A DNA stretch of 58,994 bases from Ruania rhizosphaerae. GTDB taxonomy: Bacteria; Actinomycetota; Actinomycetes; Actinomycetales; Beutenbergiaceae. How positions within the stretch are numbered: position 1 is the stretch's first letter; each line of letters starts with the position of its first letter. The notes under the pieces are model-generated. The model was not told where the DNA came from, did no database searches, and was given only the letters and a program-made list of their open reading frames with translations. The stretch is from assembly GCF_009805705.1 (NCBI RefSeq), contig NZ_VSMB01000021.1:1-58994 (forward strand), in the 5' to 3' direction. The position numbers and the translations under genes are program-made. This document shows, one piece after another, positions 18,217-28,111 of this stretch.

Positions 18217-20242
18217 TGACCAGTAGATCGGCGTCACGCGCTGCTCGATGCGCCGCCCATAGGCCCTCGGCCGCCTGCCCCGCCGTCACCGCCCCGGCGT
18301 CCTGCAACGTGCCGTCCGGTCCGAGCGTCTCCAGGTGCTCACCACCGGAGACGCCAGTCAGGCGCACCGGGTCCCGGTGCCCACCACGCGTGAAGACCAT
18401 CACCACCCGCTGCTCGGGCGTGCGGTACTCCACCGCGTACTGCTGATCCGCCGGGTCGCCGTGGCGGTGCACCTCACCCTCAAGGACCACCTCCCGGATC
18501 TTCCGGTAGGTCGCCACGAGCGAGGCTGCCAGCTTCCGGTCCTGCTCCGGCCAGGCGAGCAGATCCCCGCCCACGCCCAGCACCCCACACATGGCCACCA
18601 GGAACCGGAACGTCAGGCTCACGGGCCCGTCGTCGGTATCGAGCCGATCCGGTTCATCCGTCACCCACGAGCTCAGCCAACTCGCCGCGTAGGCGGAGAG
18701 GAACCCGTGCTGGATGGCCAGCCGGTCCCGCGGCCCCGTCTCGTCACTGGCCCACACCACATCGCTGCGGCGCAGCACCTCCAGATCCGTGCGCCCACCA
18801 CCGGAGGCACACGCCTCGAACGTGACGTACGGAAACTCTGCTCGCACCAGCTCCAGCAGCCGGTAGTAAGCGCGGGTGTGCTGGATCGACCACTCGCTGC
18901 CGTGCGGGTCGGTCGGCCGGCCGCCGTCGCTGACGGGGCGATTCATGTCCCACTTCAGGTAGCTGATGTCGTTGCGGCCGAGCAGGTCGCGGAGCATGTC
19001 GGCCACGAACGCCTCCACCTCGGGCCTGCCCAGGTCGAGGACGTACTGGTTCCGGGAGGTCACCAGCGGCCGGTCCCCGGCCCGGTACACCCAGTCCGGG
19101 TGCGTGCGGAACAGGTCGCTGTCGGAGTTCACGCACTCCGGTTCCACCCAGATGCCGAACCGCATCCCGTGCCCCCGCACGCCGTCGATCAGCGGGGCCA
19201 GCCCGTCGGGGAACTTCGCGCGGTCCACGTGCCAGTCGCCCAGCCCCGAGGCGTCTGAAGTCCGACCGTGGAACCAGCCGTCGTCGAGCACGAACACCTC
19301 GGCCCCGATCGCCGCTGCCCGCTCGGCGAGCGCCAGCTGGTGATCGACCTGGACGTCGAACTCGGTGGCGTACCAGGAGTTGTAGACCACCGGGTGGTGG
19401 TGTGTGGAGGAGTCACGGCGCAGCTCGATGCGCTCAAACGCGTGCCAGGCCCGAGACAGGTCGTCCACGTTTTCGCTGCGGATCGCGTAGGTGCGAGGGG
19501 TCGTGAACGAGGCCCCCGGCTCCAGCAGGATGACGCCGGTCTCGTCATCGGTACCGGCGCCGACCCGCACCCGATCGGCGAATGGCGCAGCGTCGACGGT
19601 CATCGACCACGAGCCGCTCCACGCCAGCGCCACCGCGTACGCTCCCTCGCCCTCGCGCGGGGCCACCGTGACCACCGGTGCGTAGGTGTGGGACGTGACG
19701 CCCTGCCGGCTGCCGATCGCGAAGGTGCCCGCCGGAAGGTCAACGGTCACCGGCGTCAGCTCCCGGCTCCACTCGCCCGCCAGGGCTCCCACCCGCGCGC
19801 CCGGCCCCACCGGCAGGTCCCACGCACCGCCGAACGCCCGGGTGAGCCACATCGGCTCCTCGCCCGTGCTGCGGACCTGCGCCCACTGAGCCACCGCGTC
19901 GTTCCGGGTGTCACCCTGCACGTACACCGTGACCTCGAGGCCCTCACCCCGCCAGACGGCGGAGAGCCGGGTTCGCGTCCCGTCTTCGCTGATCGTGGTC
20001 TCACCCGGGACGAGGCGCACCCCGGTACGACCGTCCGCGCGCCGCACAAGCAGTTCCCCCCGGTGCACGTGCCGCGTGCCTGCTGCCGTGACCAGGACGG
20101 GTTGCGCGTCGGCACGGGTGGCAAACGGAACGTGCGCGGGAAGCGGCGGGGGAGGGCCGCCGTCCGGTCCCCAGCTGCGCAGGTACGGCCCTGCCTCGGT
20201 GACGTCGAAGACCAGGGTGCCGGACGCCGTCGGGATCCTCAC
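18191..20242 (-). CDS. Alpha-galactosidase, GH36 family
   Basis: 683 residues from GTG 20242, which overlaps the upstream permease stop (GTGA). An N-terminal beta-supersandwich is followed by a TIM barrel with FVLDDGWFHGRTSDASGLGD, the nucleophile motif YLKWDMNRPVSD (Asp near residue 430) and the acid/base region VVWASDETGPRDR (near 498), plus ACASGGGRTDLEVL. These are GH36 hallmarks: release of terminal alpha-linked galactose from oligosaccharides such as raffinose or melibiose. No signal peptide, so it is cytoplasmic and acts on sugars imported by the adjacent ABC transporter. Confidence 0.9.
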   Translation of the reverse strand: MRIPTASGTLVFDVTEAGPYLRSWGPDGGPPPPLPAHVPFATRADAQPVLVTAAGTRHVHRGELLVRRADGRTGVRLVPGETTISEDGTRTRLSAVWRGEGLEVTVYVQGDTRNDAVAQWAQVRSTGEEPMWLTRAFGGAWDLPVGPGARVGALAGEWSRELTPVTVDLPAGTFAIGSRQGVTSHTYAPVVTVAPREGEGAYAVALAWSGSWSMTVDAAPFADRVRVGAGTDDETGVILLEPGASFTTPRTYAIRSENVDDLSRAWHAFERIELRRDSSTHHHPVVYNSWYATEFDVQVDHQLALAERAAAIGAEVFVLDDGWFHGRTSDASGLGDWHVDRAKFPDGLAPLIDGVRGHGMRFGIWVEPECVNSDSDLFRTHPDWVYRAGDRPLVTSRNQYVLDLGRPEVEAFVADMLRDLLGRNDISYLKWDMNRPVSDGGRPTDPHGSEWSIQHTRAYYRLLELVRAEFPYVTFEACASGGGRTDLEVLRRSDVVWASDETGPRDRLAIQHGFLSAYAASWLSSWVTDEPDRLDTDDGPVSLTFRFLVAMCGVLGVGGDLLAWPEQDRKLAASLVATYRKIREVVLEGEVHRHGDPADQQYAVEYRTPEQRVVMVFTRGGHRDPVRLTGVSGGEHLETLGPDGTLQDAGAVTAGQAAEGLWAAHRAARDADLLVITNRGAGT

Positions 20243-21057
20243 TTGTTGGCTCCGACCAGCAGCCCGGAGACGAACTGCTTCTGGAAGATGAAGAACACGA
20301 CCGCGGTGGGGATCGCCGCGATCACCGCGCCGGCGGCCACGACGTTCCACTGGCTGACGAACCCGCCCTGCAGGTTCAGCAGCGCCGCAGTGATCGGGAA
20401 GTTGTCCTCGGTGCGCAGCACGGTCATCGCCCAGATCAGGTCGTTGAAGATCCACGTGGTGGCCAGGGCTGTCAACGCGGCGAGTGAGGGCCGGGCTAAC
20501 GGCAACACGATGAGCGCGTAGATGCGCACCGGACCCGCTCCATCAATGCGGGCCGCCTCGAACACCTCGTTCGGCAGCGCACGCATGAAACCGTGCAGCA
20601 CGAAGGTGTAGAAGCCCAGGCCGAAGCCCACTTGCACGATGATCAGCGCGAACAGCGTGTCGTAGATACCCAGCGCCTCAGTGATCTTCGCGACCGGGAT
20701 GAGCAGGATCTGCGGGGGTAGCAGGTTGCCGGCCAGCATCAGCAGCAGGATCACGGTGCGGCCCGGGATCCGGAACCGGCTCAACGCGTAGGCGGCGAGC
20801 GAGGCCAGGAACAGTGAGAGCACCACCGCCACCACGGTGACGATTGCCGAGTTGCGCAGCGCCCCACCGATGCCGCCGGTGGTCAGCGCCGTCTCGAATC
20901 CTTCCCAGCTCAGCGTGGTGGGCAGGGCACTCAGGCCACGGGCGACGATGTCGGAGAACGGGCGCAGTGCGACGATCAGCACGAACACCATGGGCGCCAC
21001 CCACAGCAGCGTGAAGGGGATCATCAGCGCGTGGAACCAGGGCGAGCGCTGCCTCAT
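20239..21057 (-). CDS. Carbohydrate ABC transporter permease (MalG-type)
   Basis: 272 residues with six predicted helices and the EAA loop that contacts the ATPase: EVFEAARIDGAGPVRIYALI, then VLPLARPSLAAL. The N-terminal MIPFTLLWVAPMVFVLIVAL and the C-terminal LLVGANK fit CUT1-family MalG permeases. It overlaps the MalF-type gene and the alpha-galactosidase by 4 bp each. No ATPase gene is in the cluster, so a shared MsiK-like ATPase elsewhere in the genome is likely. Confidence 0.93.
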   Translation of the reverse strand: MRQRSPWFHALMIPFTLLWVAPMVFVLIVALRPFSDIVARGLSALPTTLSWEGFETALTTGGIGGALRNSAIVTVVAVVLSLFLASLAAYALSRFRIPGRTVILLLMLAGNLLPPQILLIPVAKITEALGIYDTLFALIIVQVGFGLGFYTFVLHGFMRALPNEVFEAARIDGAGPVRIYALIVLPLARPSLAALTALATTWIFNDLIWAMTVLRTEDNFPITAALLNLQGGFVSQWNVVAAGAVIAAIPTAVVFFIFQKQFVSGLLVGANK

Positions 21058-21974
21058 GAGGCATCCTCCTGCCGGATGGAGCGGACCAGATAGCTGATGA
21101 TGAACACGATCGCGAGGGCGAAGATCACGACGGCGATCGCCGACCCGTAACCGAGGTTCACCAGCGTGAAGCCCTGCTCGAACATGTAGGTGCTGAGCAG
21201 GTGGGTGGAGTTGTACGGGCCGCCGCGGGTCATCGCCCACACGATGTCGAAGGTGCGCAGCGAGTCGATCACCGTGACCGCGAAGACCACGGCGTTGACG
21301 CTGCGCAGCTGCGGCATCACGATGCGGGTGAACCGCTGCCACCGGTTCGCACCGTCCATCGCCGCAGCTTCCTCCAGCGCCGGGTCCACACCCTTCAGAC
21401 CGGCCAGGTAGAGCACCATGATGTAGCCCACCTGCCGCCATACCGCCGCCACCAGCACGGCGTAGAGCGCTACGTCCGGGTCGGCCAGCCACTGCCGCTC
21501 CAGCGCGCCGAGCCCGAGGGAGTCCAGCGAGAAGTTCACCAGCCCGTCGGGGGAGTACAGCACCCGCCAGAACAGACCCGTCACAGCGAGCGAGAACACC
21601 ATCGGCAGGTAGATCGCCGCCCGGTACAGCCCGATACCCCGCCCGGGCCGGTTCAGCAGCACGGCCAGCGCCAGCCCGATCACCACCGACAGACCGCCGA
21701 ACCCGATCACCCAGATGACGTTGTTGCGCAACGCCGTCTGGAATGTCGGGTCCGACATCAGGTCCTGATAGTTGCCCAGCCCCACCGGCTCGGCCGCACC
21801 GACGCCGTTCCACCGGGTGAAGGACAGCGAGAACGAGTTCATCGCCGGCCAGAACACCCAGAACGCCTCGACGGCCAGCGGCACGAGCAGGAATACCCAG
21901 ACCACCCATGGCACCCGGCGAAACGCCCGGGCCCAGCGCGATGTGGGACGTTCGGCTGTGGCTGGTGCCGTCAC
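21054..21974 (-). CDS. Carbohydrate ABC transporter permease (MalF-type)
   Basis: 306 residues. A cytoplasmic N-terminus, a first helix (VVWVFLLVPLAVEAFWVFWP), and the EAA loop ALEEAAAMDGANRWQRFTRI followed by VMPQLRSV identify the CUT1 MalF partner. It pairs with the MalG-type permease and a binding lipoprotein. Overlaps both neighbours by 4 bp. Confidence 0.93.
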   Translation of the reverse strand: MTAPATAERPTSRWARAFRRVPWVVWVFLLVPLAVEAFWVFWPAMNSFSLSFTRWNGVGAAEPVGLGNYQDLMSDPTFQTALRNNVIWVIGFGGLSVVIGLALAVLLNRPGRGIGLYRAAIYLPMVFSLAVTGLFWRVLYSPDGLVNFSLDSLGLGALERQWLADPDVALYAVLVAAVWRQVGYIMVLYLAGLKGVDPALEEAAAMDGANRWQRFTRIVMPQLRSVNAVVFAVTVIDSLRTFDIVWAMTRGGPYNSTHLLSTYMFEQGFTLVNLGYGSAIAVVIFALAIVFIISYLVRSIRQEDAS

Positions 21975-23299
21975 TGGTCCCAGACCCGCTCAGCGGCAGC
22001 CTGCCAGCCCTCCAGGATGCCCGGGATATCGGAAGGATCGGCAAGGAACCTGGTCAGGGCATCGTCCGCCGTCGCCTGCAGTGCATCGGAGGAATCCCGG
22101 TTGAAGAACTGGGTGATCTCCTCGGTGCTGTTCAACAGCTCGATGCCCTTCTGCACCAGCGGGGAGAAGCCGGAGGTGTCCACATCCGGATGCGTGGGCA
22201 GGTTCGAGGAGCCGGAGATCTCGATGAACGTCTGCTGCGACTCCGCCGAGGCGAGGTAGGCCAGCAGCTCCTTCGTGCCTTCCGGGTTGTCCGTGCCGGA
22301 GGCAGCGAAATACCCGTCCGTGGGCGCCTCCTCGGCACTGGGGACATCGGGGTTGATCGGCGGCACCGAGAAGAAGTCCAGATCGTCGCGCTGATCCTCG
22401 GGGAAGAACTGCGTGACGAACGCCCCGATCAGATACATGGCCGACTCGTTCTGCACCATCGGCGTCACCGCCTCCTGGTAGGAGTAGGACGCCATATCCG
22501 GGTCGAAGTACGGAATCAGTTTCGTGTACTCCTCCAGGACCGCTTCCACCTCGGGGTCGGTGAACGCGTGCTCCCCGGCGAGCAGCTCCCGGTGATACTG
22601 GGCGCCGTTGATGCGCAGGTTCAGGTAGTCGAACCAGCCCGAGGCCATCCACGGAGTGGAGCCGATCCCGTTCGCGAGCGGGTTCACGCCCCTGCCCTTG
22701 AGGTCTTCGCACAGGGCGAGGAAGTCCTCCCAGGTCTCCGGTGCGCTCACGCCCCACTCCTCGAAGGCGGACTTCTTGTAGAAGATCGACCACCAGTAGT
22801 AGTTCGTCGGGACGAAGATCTGGCTGCCGTCCTCGGCGGAGGACAGCTCGCGCAGGGCATCGGAGAAGTTCGCGCACGCCCCCTCGCCTTCCCACATGTC
22901 CGAGACGTCCAGCAACAGCCCCTCGGCCGCGTAGTCCCGGGCCACCGAGCCGGCGTACCAGGTGAGGACGTCCGGTGGGTTGGCGGAGGTGAGATAGGTG
23001 GACAGCTGAGCGCGGAACTGCTCGATGGCGACCGTGTTGATCTCGGCATCGCCGGGGTAGTCGCCGATCAGGGTCTCCAGCGCCTCCCGTGGCGCCGGAT
23101 CGGACTGCGAGTTCTGCAATGTGACCGGGCCGGACGGCTCGCTCGACGTCTCATCGGTGCCGGTCTGCTCGGTGCCGGATTCCTCCGGTGCTTCTTCGGA
23201 ACCGAGGCAACCGGCCAGCAGACCGCTGGTACCGAGCGCGCTCGCGCCGAGAAGGAAACCTCGCCGGGAGACCGGGCTGGTGCGGGTGGTGGTGTTCAT
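21971..23299 (-). CDS. Extracellular sugar-binding lipoprotein of the ABC transporter
   Basis: 442 residues. Twin-arginine-like signal SRRGFLLGASALGTSGLLAG ends at lipobox Cys, followed by a Glu/Ser/Thr-rich tether. The solute-binding domain (family 1) shows ALETLIGDYPGDAEINTVAI, DVLTWYAGSVARDYAAEGLL and NGIGSTPWMASGWFDYLNLR. Captures the oligosaccharide for the MalF/MalG pair. A GGAGG ribosome-binding sequence precedes the ATG. Confidence 0.93.
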   Translation of the reverse strand: MNTTTRTSPVSRRGFLLGASALGTSGLLAGCLGSEEAPEESGTEQTGTDETSSEPSGPVTLQNSQSDPAPREALETLIGDYPGDAEINTVAIEQFRAQLSTYLTSANPPDVLTWYAGSVARDYAAEGLLLDVSDMWEGEGACANFSDALRELSSAEDGSQIFVPTNYYWWSIFYKKSAFEEWGVSAPETWEDFLALCEDLKGRGVNPLANGIGSTPWMASGWFDYLNLRINGAQYHRELLAGEHAFTDPEVEAVLEEYTKLIPYFDPDMASYSYQEAVTPMVQNESAMYLIGAFVTQFFPEDQRDDLDFFSVPPINPDVPSAEEAPTDGYFAASGTDNPEGTKELLAYLASAESQQTFIEISGSSNLPTHPDVDTSGFSPLVQKGIELLNSTEEITQFFNRDSSDALQATADDALTRFLADPSDIPGILEGWQAAAERVWDQ

Positions 23300-23356
23300 C
23301 GTCGAACCTCCTGGAGTGTGCGCCGTGCCGGCGCGTGTGGGTGGTGGATGGGTGGA

Positions 23357-24631
23357 TCAGGCTCGGGTGAAGATCGCGTTCGCCTCCTGTTGCAGGCCGA
23401 CATCGGCCCACATCGCGTGCTGAGGCGCGGCATTGGAGCACACGATCGAGCCCCAGGCGCCGACGCGGGCGGACTCGGCCATCGCCCGGCGGCAGATCTG
23501 TGCGCCGACCGGTCCCTCCTCGAACCGGCCGTCCTTGGGCGTGTAGCCGACCCAGCCCTCGCCGAGCACGAGCGGGATCTCGCGGGCAGCCGCCTGATCG
23601 GCGGCGGTCTCCAGCCACAGCGTCAAGCGGGAGTCCATCGCGATCCGGTGCTCGCCGTAGTGGTCGTAGAGCCAGCGGTCGAAGGCTTGAGGGTCGCACC
23701 AGTCGTGGGTGTAGATCTCCGGCTTGCTCACGATCATGGCGTGCATCCGCCAGGCCTCGCCCGCCGTCCAGTCGGTCACGTCCGGGGCACCCGGGCGCAG
23801 CAGATCGCGGCGGGCTGCCTGCTGCGCATACTCCTCGAGGGGCCCGCGCAGGCCGTACGTCTCGATCAGGGTGTCGAGCACTCCGTACACGTACGGGTGC
23901 ACCACCAGCACGTCGGCATTGTGCGGTACTCCACGCATCTCTCCGACCGGCACGCCCGCGTAGTTCACCGTGACTGGTACCTGCGGCTGCAGATCGTGGA
24001 ACACGCGGAGTCCTCGTTCCAGCCGGTCATGCAAGGCCAGGACCGCCCCGTCTCCGACGACCCCGAGGCCCTCGGTCAGGTGCCCGATCTGAACCTCGTT
24101 GTGTAGTTCCACGAAGGCGATCCGGTCCGCCAGGTGGTGCTCGGTGAGGAAGTCCACCAAGGCGGACTGTGCCCGGGCCAGCTCCACGGCCCGCTCCTCG
24201 GGTTCCACTGCATGCAGGGCCTCGTACCACTGAGGCGTGGCAGCGAACGCCGGGCTCTGCTGGTACTCCCAGGAGGAGACGATCACGTAGCAGTCATGAC
24301 GTTTCGCCGCCCGGAACAGCTCCAGCAGGTGCTCACGGGCGTCGATGGTGGTCTCGGCGGCCACGTCGTACCAGCGCACCCGCTGGGCGTACTCGCCCCC
24401 CATCGATCCGAGCCGCAGAGCGGTGGTGTCCAGTCCGGAACCGAACAGCAGATACGGCATCGCACAGATGCGGATGGTGTTGTAGCCGCGTTCGACGGCC
24501 TCGGCGAAGGCCCGGTCGAGATCGGCGAACGGTTCACCCGGTCCGGTGCGCACGAACCAGGAGAAGTCCCAGAGGGTCAGCGTCAACCGGTCCGGCAGGT
24601 GGTCCGGGATCGGTACGGGGGAGTAGGTCAT
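23357..24631 (-). CDS. Cellulase-like TIM-barrel protein, putative glycosidase
   Basis: 424 residues from ATG 24631. It reads LTLWDFSWFVRTGPGEPFAD at the start, has FVELHNEVQIGHL mid-protein (the Asn-Glu pair typical of the clan GH-A acid/base) and IPLVLGEGWVGYTP late (Glu in the nucleophile position). This suits the sugar-binding cellulase-like family (PF12876 as I recall). No signal peptide, so it is intracellular. It lies between a DUF5107 protein and the ABC binding protein, so it likely processes the same imported glycan. Substrate unknown. Confidence 0.75.
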   Translation of the reverse strand: MTYSPVPIPDHLPDRLTLTLWDFSWFVRTGPGEPFADLDRAFAEAVERGYNTIRICAMPYLLFGSGLDTTALRLGSMGGEYAQRVRWYDVAAETTIDAREHLLELFRAAKRHDCYVIVSSWEYQQSPAFAATPQWYEALHAVEPEERAVELARAQSALVDFLTEHHLADRIAFVELHNEVQIGHLTEGLGVVGDGAVLALHDRLERGLRVFHDLQPQVPVTVNYAGVPVGEMRGVPHNADVLVVHPYVYGVLDTLIETYGLRGPLEEYAQQAARRDLLRPGAPDVTDWTAGEAWRMHAMIVSKPEIYTHDWCDPQAFDRWLYDHYGEHRIAMDSRLTLWLETAADQAAAREIPLVLGEGWVGYTPKDGRFEEGPVGAQICRRAMAESARVGAWGSIVCSNAAPQHAMWADVGLQQEANAIFTRA

Positions 24632-27600
24632 TCTCGCTCCTCGATCGTGGTGAGCAGGTCGTGGGCCTCGGGGTGGTCGGGCACCGTGGTCAGGATCTCG
24701 CTCAACCGCGCTCGCGCCGCTCGCACATCGCCGTCGAGCAGGTCCAACTGCGCTCGCAGGTACTGCACGCGCACGTCGCGCTGTTCGCTCAGGTCCGGCG
24801 GGAACAGCAGCATCTCGGGCAACGAGGTGGCGAAGTAGTCGATCACGGGTGTGGAGGCGGCCAGCTCGTCGGTGAACTCGCGGAGGTCCGCCGCGAGCGC
24901 ACGGGCCTCGTCGGTGCGGGCGAGGCGCCGCAGGGCGAGCACGCTGTGGTAGGTCGCCTCGCTGTGGCGGCTGGTGCTCATCGTGCGGAAGTCGCCCACC
25001 TGAGCGGCGGCGATCGTCCAGGCCCGCTGAGCATCCTCGGTTCTGCCCGCGGCAGCCGCCACGTCGCCCGTGAGCAGCTGCAGCCCCGCGGTCGTGGCGA
25101 GCGGGTGCCGATCCTCCCCGAGCGTGGCCGGCGGCGTGAGGGCCGCGGCCACCCACTGCGCCGCCTCGTCGAGCCTGCCCGCAGTCAGGGCGGTGCGGGC
25201 GAGAGCGGTACAGGTGCGTTCCCACACCCGCAGCACCTCACCCTCGCCGCCTTCCCACGGTTGGAACTGCCGCCCGCTGAGGACCCGGTGCGCTGCGACC
25301 GCATCCCCGGAGCAGACGAGCAGGTGCGCCAGTTCGGCGGCGAGATCGTCGCGCTCGGCCACCGCGTGCGGGGCGTCGCTGATGGCTCGCAACCGCGCGA
25401 CCACCGGCACGGCGCGTCGCCGGTCCAGTTGGTCGCTCTCCCGCAGGATCCGAGGGTGACCTGGAGCGAGGGCGAGTGCTCGGTCGTAGGCGGCACGGGC
25501 ACCGCCCAGATCGCCGGCCACCGTCACCAGTGCGAGCCCGATGTTGCGGTGCACGACGGCGTCCCCCGCCTCCCGGGCCCCGGTCTCCCACGCCGTCAGG
25601 GCCTCCTGCTGACGTCCGGAGGCGTACAGCCAGTGGCCGAGCAGCACCTGGGCCACCGCGTCCTGGTGACGCTGGACGGCCCGGGTGAGCATGACGGCGT
25701 CCTCGAGTCGTCCCGGGAAGCACCAGGTGCGATCGGCCCCGGCAGCGTCCTGACGGGTTCGCTGGGCGGCGACCTCGTCCCCGGTCCGCTCCAGCAGATC
25801 GGCACGGTGCAGGTGCGCCAGGGCGGTGACCGAGGGTTGTCCCAGAGCGCGTGCGCGATCACGGTCGACGGCCGTCTCCAGCACCCGGAGCGCCTCGGCG
25901 AGGCAGCCGACGCTCGCGTACTCGCTCGCGATGTCGAGGCAGGTGAGGGCGTCGGCGTGCAGCTCCTGGCCGGCGAGGTCCCGCGACCACCAGTGCAGCG
26001 GGTCCAGTCCAGCCAGCGCACCCAGCTCGGCCGCAGCCTCCCCGGCACGCCCGGTGCGGCGCAGCAGCAGTGCCCGAAGCGTGCGCGCCTGCAGGTGTTC
26101 CGGCTCCACGCGCAGCACATCGTCCAGCCGGTGAAGCGCGGTCGCATCCCGCCCGGCGGCGGCGTCGAGACGCGCCATCTCGTATCCGGCCGGTGCCCGC
26201 CACAGCCGATTCCAGGAGGCGCGAGCCAGCAGGCCGTAGGCTTCCTGCGGGCGCTCGTCCAGAGCGAGCACCAGGCCCAGGTGATACAGCGCCGTCGCAT
26301 CGCTGGGGGTGGGGTGGTAGGCCGTGAGCCTGCCGACGGCGGTGCGCAGGTGTGTCTCCGCCTCACCGAGGCGCTCCTGCCGCATGCGCGCGATCCCGAC
26401 GGCGGTGCTCACCCCCGCGTGACCCGGCTCCCGCCGTAGCGCCTCCGCCCAGTACGGCTCGGGGGAGCGGCTGGCGTGGCGGTACTGCTGGAGGTGACCG
26501 GCGATATCGAGCAGCTCTTCGACGGTGTTCACCTGTGCCGGGGGCGCAGGTTCGGTCGCTGCCAGTACCTCGGCATTCTCGCCCTGCTCATCCTGCACAC
26601 CCTGGCGAGCCTGCGCCGTCGGTTGGCTCACCAGCACCTGCTCGCCATGGCGCACGCGCACGGTCAGCGGTGCTGCGCCGTCGGCGGCCACCTCCCACTG
26701 CAGTGGCGTGGCCGGATCGAGATCGGCGACCCGGTCGGTGATCACCGTGCCCGAGGCGTCCAGCACCTCCAGGACTGCCCCCGGCCGAGACGAGGTGGAG
26801 ATCGCGCCGACGGTGAGGGTGCCATCGGCCGACCGGACCCGCAGCGCCGCCTCCTCCGTGGCCTCGGTGACGGGCCCGATATCCCGCAGCGGATACCAGA
26901 CCTGGGAGAACACCTTTGTCTCACCGGGGGCCAGGAAGGCGAAATCGGGCTGGTTGTCGGTGAACACTCCGGCCATGAGCTCGACATAGGCCGAGTGGTC
27001 ATCGGCGAGGTTGCGGTTCCAGGCGCGGCCGAAGCGCGACTCGCCCCACGTCCACTGCTTCTTCCCGACGGCGATGCGACGGTCGGCCACGTGCACGAAA
27101 CCCAGACCGGTGGCGTGGTCGTAGCCGCCGAAGAAGTCGTGGTCGGAGTGGGTGACCATGTACGAGGTGGGCACCGGGATGTTGTCCGGCCAGTCGATCC
27201 GGTCCCCGGACACGAGGGTGCCGTCGGCTGCGGTGAAGGTGGTGTGCGCCCGGCTCGGATAGTCGATGTCGTAGTAGGGCCGGTCCGCGGCGGGGAAGGC
27301 GGTGATGGCGCGCTTGGCGTGATCGGCCACGATGTGCACGTCATCGGGGAAGAAGGACTGGAAGTCCCGGTGGGTGCGCGCGGCCACGTTGGCCCACCAC
27401 AGGAAGGTCTGCGTCAGCGGCGTGCGGTTGTACAGGCGCACCCTCAGCTCGATGGTGGAACGGTCCGGGCGGAGGCGGATCCCGTGCATCCCCTTCATCC
27501 GGTCAAAGGGATCGTGGTCGGAGCACCAGACGGTGACCGAACCGTCGTCTTCGTGGGTGATGTGGGTGTCGGTGGGCAGGTAGGTGGCGGGGCGGTGGTG

Positions 27601-28017
27601 CTGGGGCCAGTTGAGTTCGATGCCGCCGGCGATCCACGGCCCGGCCAGGCCGACGAGGGCGGGTTTGATGACCGGGTTGTTGTAGAAGATCTCGGCGCCC
27701 GAGTGGCGGTCGATGGCCAGGTGGATCCGGCCGCCCAGCTCGGGCAGGATCACCAGCCGGATCCACGCGTTCTCCAGGTGGATCGCGTCCCACTGGTGCG
27801 TCGTGGGTTCGGATTCGATGCGGTCGTGGAACGGCAGCGGGTACACCCGCCCCGAGGAGCCCTGATAGACGCGGGCATCGAGATAGGCGGGCAGATCCGA
27901 GGGCGGCGCCGGGTGGTAGGTACGCAGTGGCAGCGGTTCGCGCCAGACAGCGACGGGGGCATCGGCCTGGCCGGCGGGCCGGGCCGGGAGGGTGAGTGTC
28001 GGCTCCTCTGTGAGCAT
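24628..28017 (-). CDS. DUF5107 domain protein with C-terminal TPR array
   Basis: 1129 residues. The N-terminal ~400 residues form the DUF5107 domain, with PLPFHDRIESEPTTHQWDAI, LVILPELGGRIHLAIDRHSG and GGIELNWPQHHRP, recalling galactose-mutarotase-like beta folds. The remainder is TPR-like helices with repeated Ala/Leu/Asp patterns (YHLGLVLALDERPQEAYGLL; IGLALVTVAGDLGGARAAYD). Proteins of this build recur in actinobacterial carbohydrate operons, but I know of no assigned activity. First gene of the operon; its stop overlaps the cellulase-like start. No signal peptide. Confidence 0.85.
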   Translation of the reverse strand: MLTEEPTLTLPARPAGQADAPVAVWREPLPLRTYHPAPPSDLPAYLDARVYQGSSGRVYPLPFHDRIESEPTTHQWDAIHLENAWIRLVILPELGGRIHLAIDRHSGAEIFYNNPVIKPALVGLAGPWIAGGIELNWPQHHRPATYLPTDTHITHEDDGSVTVWCSDHDPFDRMKGMHGIRLRPDRSTIELRVRLYNRTPLTQTFLWWANVAARTHRDFQSFFPDDVHIVADHAKRAITAFPAADRPYYDIDYPSRAHTTFTAADGTLVSGDRIDWPDNIPVPTSYMVTHSDHDFFGGYDHATGLGFVHVADRRIAVGKKQWTWGESRFGRAWNRNLADDHSAYVELMAGVFTDNQPDFAFLAPGETKVFSQVWYPLRDIGPVTEATEEAALRVRSADGTLTVGAISTSSRPGAVLEVLDASGTVITDRVADLDPATPLQWEVAADGAAPLTVRVRHGEQVLVSQPTAQARQGVQDEQGENAEVLAATEPAPPAQVNTVEELLDIAGHLQQYRHASRSPEPYWAEALRREPGHAGVSTAVGIARMRQERLGEAETHLRTAVGRLTAYHPTPSDATALYHLGLVLALDERPQEAYGLLARASWNRLWRAPAGYEMARLDAAAGRDATALHRLDDVLRVEPEHLQARTLRALLLRRTGRAGEAAAELGALAGLDPLHWWSRDLAGQELHADALTCLDIASEYASVGCLAEALRVLETAVDRDRARALGQPSVTALAHLHRADLLERTGDEVAAQRTRQDAAGADRTWCFPGRLEDAVMLTRAVQRHQDAVAQVLLGHWLYASGRQQEALTAWETGAREAGDAVVHRNIGLALVTVAGDLGGARAAYDRALALAPGHPRILRESDQLDRRRAVPVVARLRAISDAPHAVAERDDLAAELAHLLVCSGDAVAAHRVLSGRQFQPWEGGEGEVLRVWERTCTALARTALTAGRLDEAAQWVAAALTPPATLGEDRHPLATTAGLQLLTGDVAAAAGRTEDAQRAWTIAAAQVGDFRTMSTSRHSEATYHSVLALRRLARTDEARALAADLREFTDELAASTPVIDYFATSLPEMLLFPPDLSEQRDVRVQYLRAQLDLLDGDVRAARARLSEILTTVPDHPEAHDLLTTIEERE

Positions 28018-28054
28018 GCCTCGACGCTAAGCGCCGGTGAGGCGCAGCAGGAAT

Positions 28055-28070
28055 GTCCGATCGTGTGGAC
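28055..28070. promoter_or_regulatory. Candidate regulatory site in the divergent promoter region
   Basis: GTCCGATCGTGTGGAC has GTCC/GGAC ends around an 8-bp centre, and a related GGACGATTCG follows at about 28076. It sits between the DUF5107 operon and the AraC gene, where an AraC-family regulator would be expected to bind. No promoter hexamers are clear. Weak evidence. Confidence 0.3.
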
Positions 28071-28111
28071 TTCCTGGACGATTCGATGATTCTCTAGGGC
28101 ACACTGGACCG